6,336 nucleotides of DNA, taken from contig JAUVRF010000112.1 of the NCBI GenBank assembly GCA_030597775.1, forward strand, positions 1 to 6,336. Reading direction: 5' to 3'. Source of the DNA: Methanobacteriota archaeon (lineage in GTDB: Archaea > Thermoplasmatota > DTKX01 > GCA-020343715). Every line of letters begins with the position of its first letter. Within the stretch, counting starts at the first letter, position 1. Below are positions 4,065 to 6,336 of the stretch, in pieces. The notes below the pieces were generated by a model. It ran no database searches. It saw only the letters and a list, made by a program, of their open reading frames with translations, and was not told the origin of the DNA. Position numbers and translations under genes: made by a program.

Positions 4065-6336
4065 CCCCCTTCCATCCTCTGCTCGGCCCGGGCCCGCCTG
4101 CGCTTCCACCATACCTTGAGGACGATGGCCTCGACCACTATGATTACCGCGGTTATGGCCAGCATGTATGGCAGGGACGATGGCGTGGTGTTCATGGGCT
4201 GAGGCTTCGGAGGCGTCATGGTGATGTCATAGGTCATGGTCGTGATCTGGCCGTAACGGTCCTCGACGACGATGACCAGACGATTGGTCCCCTCGTTTAG
4301 CAGGAAGTTCTTCTGGAAGAACCCCTCCCTGTCCACCGAGATCGGCGCACCATTGACAGAGAGCGTCACGTTGGGCTCGGTGCGGCCTCTCAACGTCAAC
4401 CGCACCTCCTCGGTGGTGTCGGGTGGGACGGGTAGATCGATGACAGGTGGTGTCCTGTCCACATCGACCATGATGGGGCCGAACTCCTGGAAGTTGCCCG
4501 CCTCGTCCTGGACGTAGACCATGATGGCGTTCATCCCTTTCGAGAGATTGTACTCTAAGGACCCCTCCCTTCCATCCAGCTGGAGGGACTGCCCGTCGAC
4601 CTCAAGGTATGCGCCCTCCTCGGTGCTCACGGATATCGTGACCGATGCCTGACTCGTGCGAAGGACACCTTCTCCCGTGTATCTCGTCGCATCCTCTCCG
4701 TCCACGAGGACAACCATCGTTGGTGGGACCGAGTCCAGGAGGCAGACGACCTCCACCTCATTGGTGTTCCCCGCCAGGTCCACGGCGCGGATCATGTAGC
4801 GCTTGGCCCCCTGTTGGAGCGAGACGCCGTTGGCGAAGGTGCCATCCTCCTCCACGGTGATCGATACCGAGTTTATGAACACCGCGGCCCCAAACTCTGC
4901 AAGGCCCCTGATGAGCTCTCCTGTCTGAGATGTGGGGTATGGCGAATTGGGCGGATACGTCACCAAGAGATTCGGAGCGATCGTGTCCAGATAGACCATG
5001 ATCGTGACGTTGTTGTGGTTACCTGCCAGGCTGGTGACGTTGATCCGCACCAGGTTCGGCCCCTCCGAGAGGTACACAAGTATCCGGAAGAACCCGTCAT
5101 CGGCCACCTGGATCCTGCCCTGGGCCTCGACCGTGGCGTTCAGCTCCGTCTGGCCCACCACGAAGGTCATGATGGAGTTGACCCATGACCCGTTCAAGGG
5201 CTCGTCGATGAAGATGTATGGTGCAGCGGTGCTGTAGTGGACCAGCACCTGCTTGGCGACCCGGTTGCCCACGTTGTCGTAGGCCCGCAATATCACGGTC
5301 TGGTAACCCAAATTGAGATCCAGATGGGCCGAGAACCTACCGGTGTCAGGGTCGATCGGCACCCTCGAGTACTCTCCCGACATGTTCGCGAACTCCATGA
5401 AGGCAAGCCCGCTCTGGAGATCGAATGCCGTGCCGGTGAGGTTGAGCTCGGTCACGTTCGTGGAGACGGACCACCCCTGGTCCACATCCAGGTGGGGTGG
5501 TGTCAGGTCGACGACCGGGATGTCCACGAGGAGCGGTGACGTCACCTCAATCACAGGTATTATTGATCTGATCCCCGACACGTTGACACTGAAAATGAGG
5601 GGCAGGAAATTGAAATCGGTCTCGTCTCCGTAGGCCACCTCGGTCAGTATGACCTTCGAGGCCTGCCGGACATATCCATCAGGACCCGTCGTACCTTTGG
5701 ATACGTTACCGACCAGATTCACGACGGTGACGACCGTCCCGCCGATCGGCATCTGGTTCTGCCAGTGCAAATGTGCCTGCCATGACCAGAAGATTGTCAG
5801 ACGGGAGTCATCGGTGCCATAGGTCAAATCGATGGCTCCATTGTCAATCAGGTCCTCGATATCGTAAAGGAAGTCGTAGGAGTGGACAATACCCTCCTCA
5901 ATCACGAGCCACGGTGAAGCCCAGGGACCACCCATATCCACCCCGACCATCGTGCACCTTCTCATGATGGACCTCTCGTCTGCCCAACCGGAGGTTATGG
6001 TGATGGAGGGATCGTCAAGAGGAGACCCGACGAACAGTTCACAGTCCACCAGCTCCGTCCTTCCCAGGGTCCACCTCCCGAGGGGTAAGGTGGTGTTGGT
6101 TGCCAGCAATTCCTGAAGATCGACCGGGAACGATAGGTTCAGAACGGACACCTGGCTCAGCTCGACAGTGGCTGATCGCCCGTGGATTCCGACAGGAGCC
6201 CAGTCATGAGGCGAGGTGCTCTCCGGTGGTATCTCGATGGAACCTCTGTCCATCCTCAGGGCCGCACCTGGTCCGAGCACCACGGTCAGCGGGTCGGCCT
6301 CATGACTCCACATGGTGAGATTCCGGATGTCATCAA
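4061..6336 (-). CDS. Cell-surface protein with Ig-like repeats and C-terminal anchor (5' partial)
   Basis: The frame is open to the right edge of the window; the last ATG in view (6313) is preceded in frame by codons for DDIRNLT, and there is no signal peptide, so the true start is outside. Numbering from that ATG, residues 1-170 are strand-rich and include GAALRMDRGSIEI, typical of beta-helix surface proteins. Residues about 175-260 have GGTVVTVVN and TGPDGYV, like a transthyretin/carboxypeptidase-regulatory-type domain. Five Ig-like modules follow (about 270-697), then a membrane helix (about 714-735) and a basic cytoplasmic end (WKRRRARAEQR). Fourteen N-X-S/T sequons, plus one just before the ATG, suggest heavy N-glycosylation. 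It is probably exported and held with its bulk outside. No enzymatic motif is seen; adhesion or envelope structure is an inference. It converges on the MoaD-like gene with overlapping stops. Confidence 0.85.
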   Translation of the reverse strand, partial: DDIRNLTMWSHEADPLTVVLGPGAALRMDRGSIEIPPESTSPHDWAPVGIHGRSATVELSQVSVLNLSFPVDLQELLATNTTLPLGRWTLGRTELVDCELFVGSPLDDPSITITSGWADERSIMRRCTMVGVDMGGPWASPWLVIEEGIVHSYDFLYDIEDLIDNGAIDLTYGTDDSRLTIFWSWQAHLHWQNQMPIGGTVVTVVNLVGNVSKGTTGPDGYVRQASKVILTEVAYGDETDFNFLPLIFSVNVSGIRSIIPVIEVTSPLLVDIPVVDLTPPHLDVDQGWSVSTNVTELNLTGTAFDLQSGLAFMEFANMSGEYSRVPIDPDTGRFSAHLDLNLGYQTVILRAYDNVGNRVAKQVLVHYSTAAPYIFIDEPLNGSWVNSIMTFVVGQTELNATVEAQGRIQVADDGFFRILVYLSEGPNLVRINVTSLAGNHNNVTIMVYLDTIAPNLLVTYPPNSPYPTSQTGELIRGLAEFGAAVFINSVSITVEEDGTFANGVSLQQGAKRYMIRAVDLAGNTNEVEVVCLLDSVPPTMVVLVDGEDATRYTGEGVLRTSQASVTISVSTEEGAYLEVDGQSLQLDGREGSLEYNLSKGMNAIMVYVQDEAGNFQEFGPIMVDVDRTPPVIDLPVPPDTTEEVRLTLRGRTEPNVTLSVNGAPISVDREGFFQKNFLLNEGTNRLVIVVEDRYGQITTMTYDITMTPPKPQPMNTTPSSLPYMLAITAVIIVVEAIVLKVWWKRRRARAEQRMEGG
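4109..4174 (-). other. C-terminal transmembrane anchor of the surface protein
   Basis: Encodes residues about 714-735 (numbered from the ATG at 6313), the hydrophobic stretch LPYMLAITAVIIVVEAIVLKVW, interrupted by one glutamate, directly followed by WKRRRAR. The positive-inside pattern puts the short C-terminus in the cytoplasm and the large repeat region outside. There is no PGF-type sorting motif, so archaeosortase processing is not indicated. Confidence 0.8.
4223..5506 (-). repeat. Five tandem Ig-like (bacterial Ig type) modules
   Basis: Encodes diverged modules of about 77-89 residues at about 270-358, 363-442, 446-524, 529-616 and 621-697 (numbered from the ATG at 6313). Most open with a D-x-x-x-P linker (DLTPP, DTIAP, DSVPP, DRTPP), have a central turn of the form TE(P/L)N-x-T-x-x-x-x-G followed by x-x-D-x-G-x-F, and close with an EG-x-N strand and a D-x-x-GN loop (YDNVGN, VDLAGN, QDEAGN). 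The copies are clearly related but diverged, so they are old duplications, not recent ones. Confidence 0.8.

Noticed and set aside
3303..4112. 269-residue minus-strand open frame opposite the SCP2-like and MoaD-like genes
   Set aside because: It overlaps two well-supported genes with good Shine-Dalgarno sites and shows no domain of its own.
6311..6313. ATG at 6313 as the true start of the surface protein
   Set aside because: The reading frame stays open to the window edge, there is no signal peptide after this ATG, and the sequence before it (DDIRNLT) fits a continuing strand-rich domain.

Overview
This window looks like a piece of a GC-rich archaeal chromosome, most likely from a Thermoplasmatota-type euryarchaeon (inferred from gene content, not proven). 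The reasons are an archaeal-style RNase HII, TATA-like elements placed about 25-30 bases before start codons with no Shine-Dalgarno site (leaderless architecture), strong GGAGG sites only inside the operon, a HerA-like protein of archaeal flavour, and a sequon-rich, Ig-repeat surface protein with a C-terminal membrane anchor. There are no RNA genes, insertion sequences, CRISPR arrays or phage genes, and the window is almost fully coding.

Layout. On the minus strand, a 622-residue HerA/FtsK-like protein (743-2611) is followed after 40 bases by ribose-5-phosphate isomerase A (rpiA, 25-702). A 95-base divergent promoter region (2612-2706) separates this pair from a plus-strand operon: rnhB (2707-3453), a 110-residue SCP2-like protein (3474-3806) and a MoaD/ThiS-type sulfur-carrier protein (3819-4064). 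The last gene converges on a large minus-strand gene (4061-6336) and the two stop codons overlap. That gene encodes a surface protein whose N-terminus lies beyond the right edge of the window.

How the genes fit together. RpiA (pentose phosphate metabolism), RNase HII (removal of RNA from RNA/DNA hybrids) and the sulfur carrier (molybdopterin or thiolation chemistry) are housekeeping functions; the SCP2-like protein probably binds a lipid or other hydrophobic ligand. No common pathway is evident.

The most unusual item is the 622-residue protein. It keeps the architecture of a HerA-type ATPase, but the positions of Walker A, Walker B and the motif III glutamine are all altered, and it carries a roughly 220-residue, highly acidic, partly coiled-coil tail ending in a run of eight glutamates. 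It looks like a pseudo-ATPase. A second point is that the RNase HII has glutamate where the family normally has its fourth catalytic aspartate.
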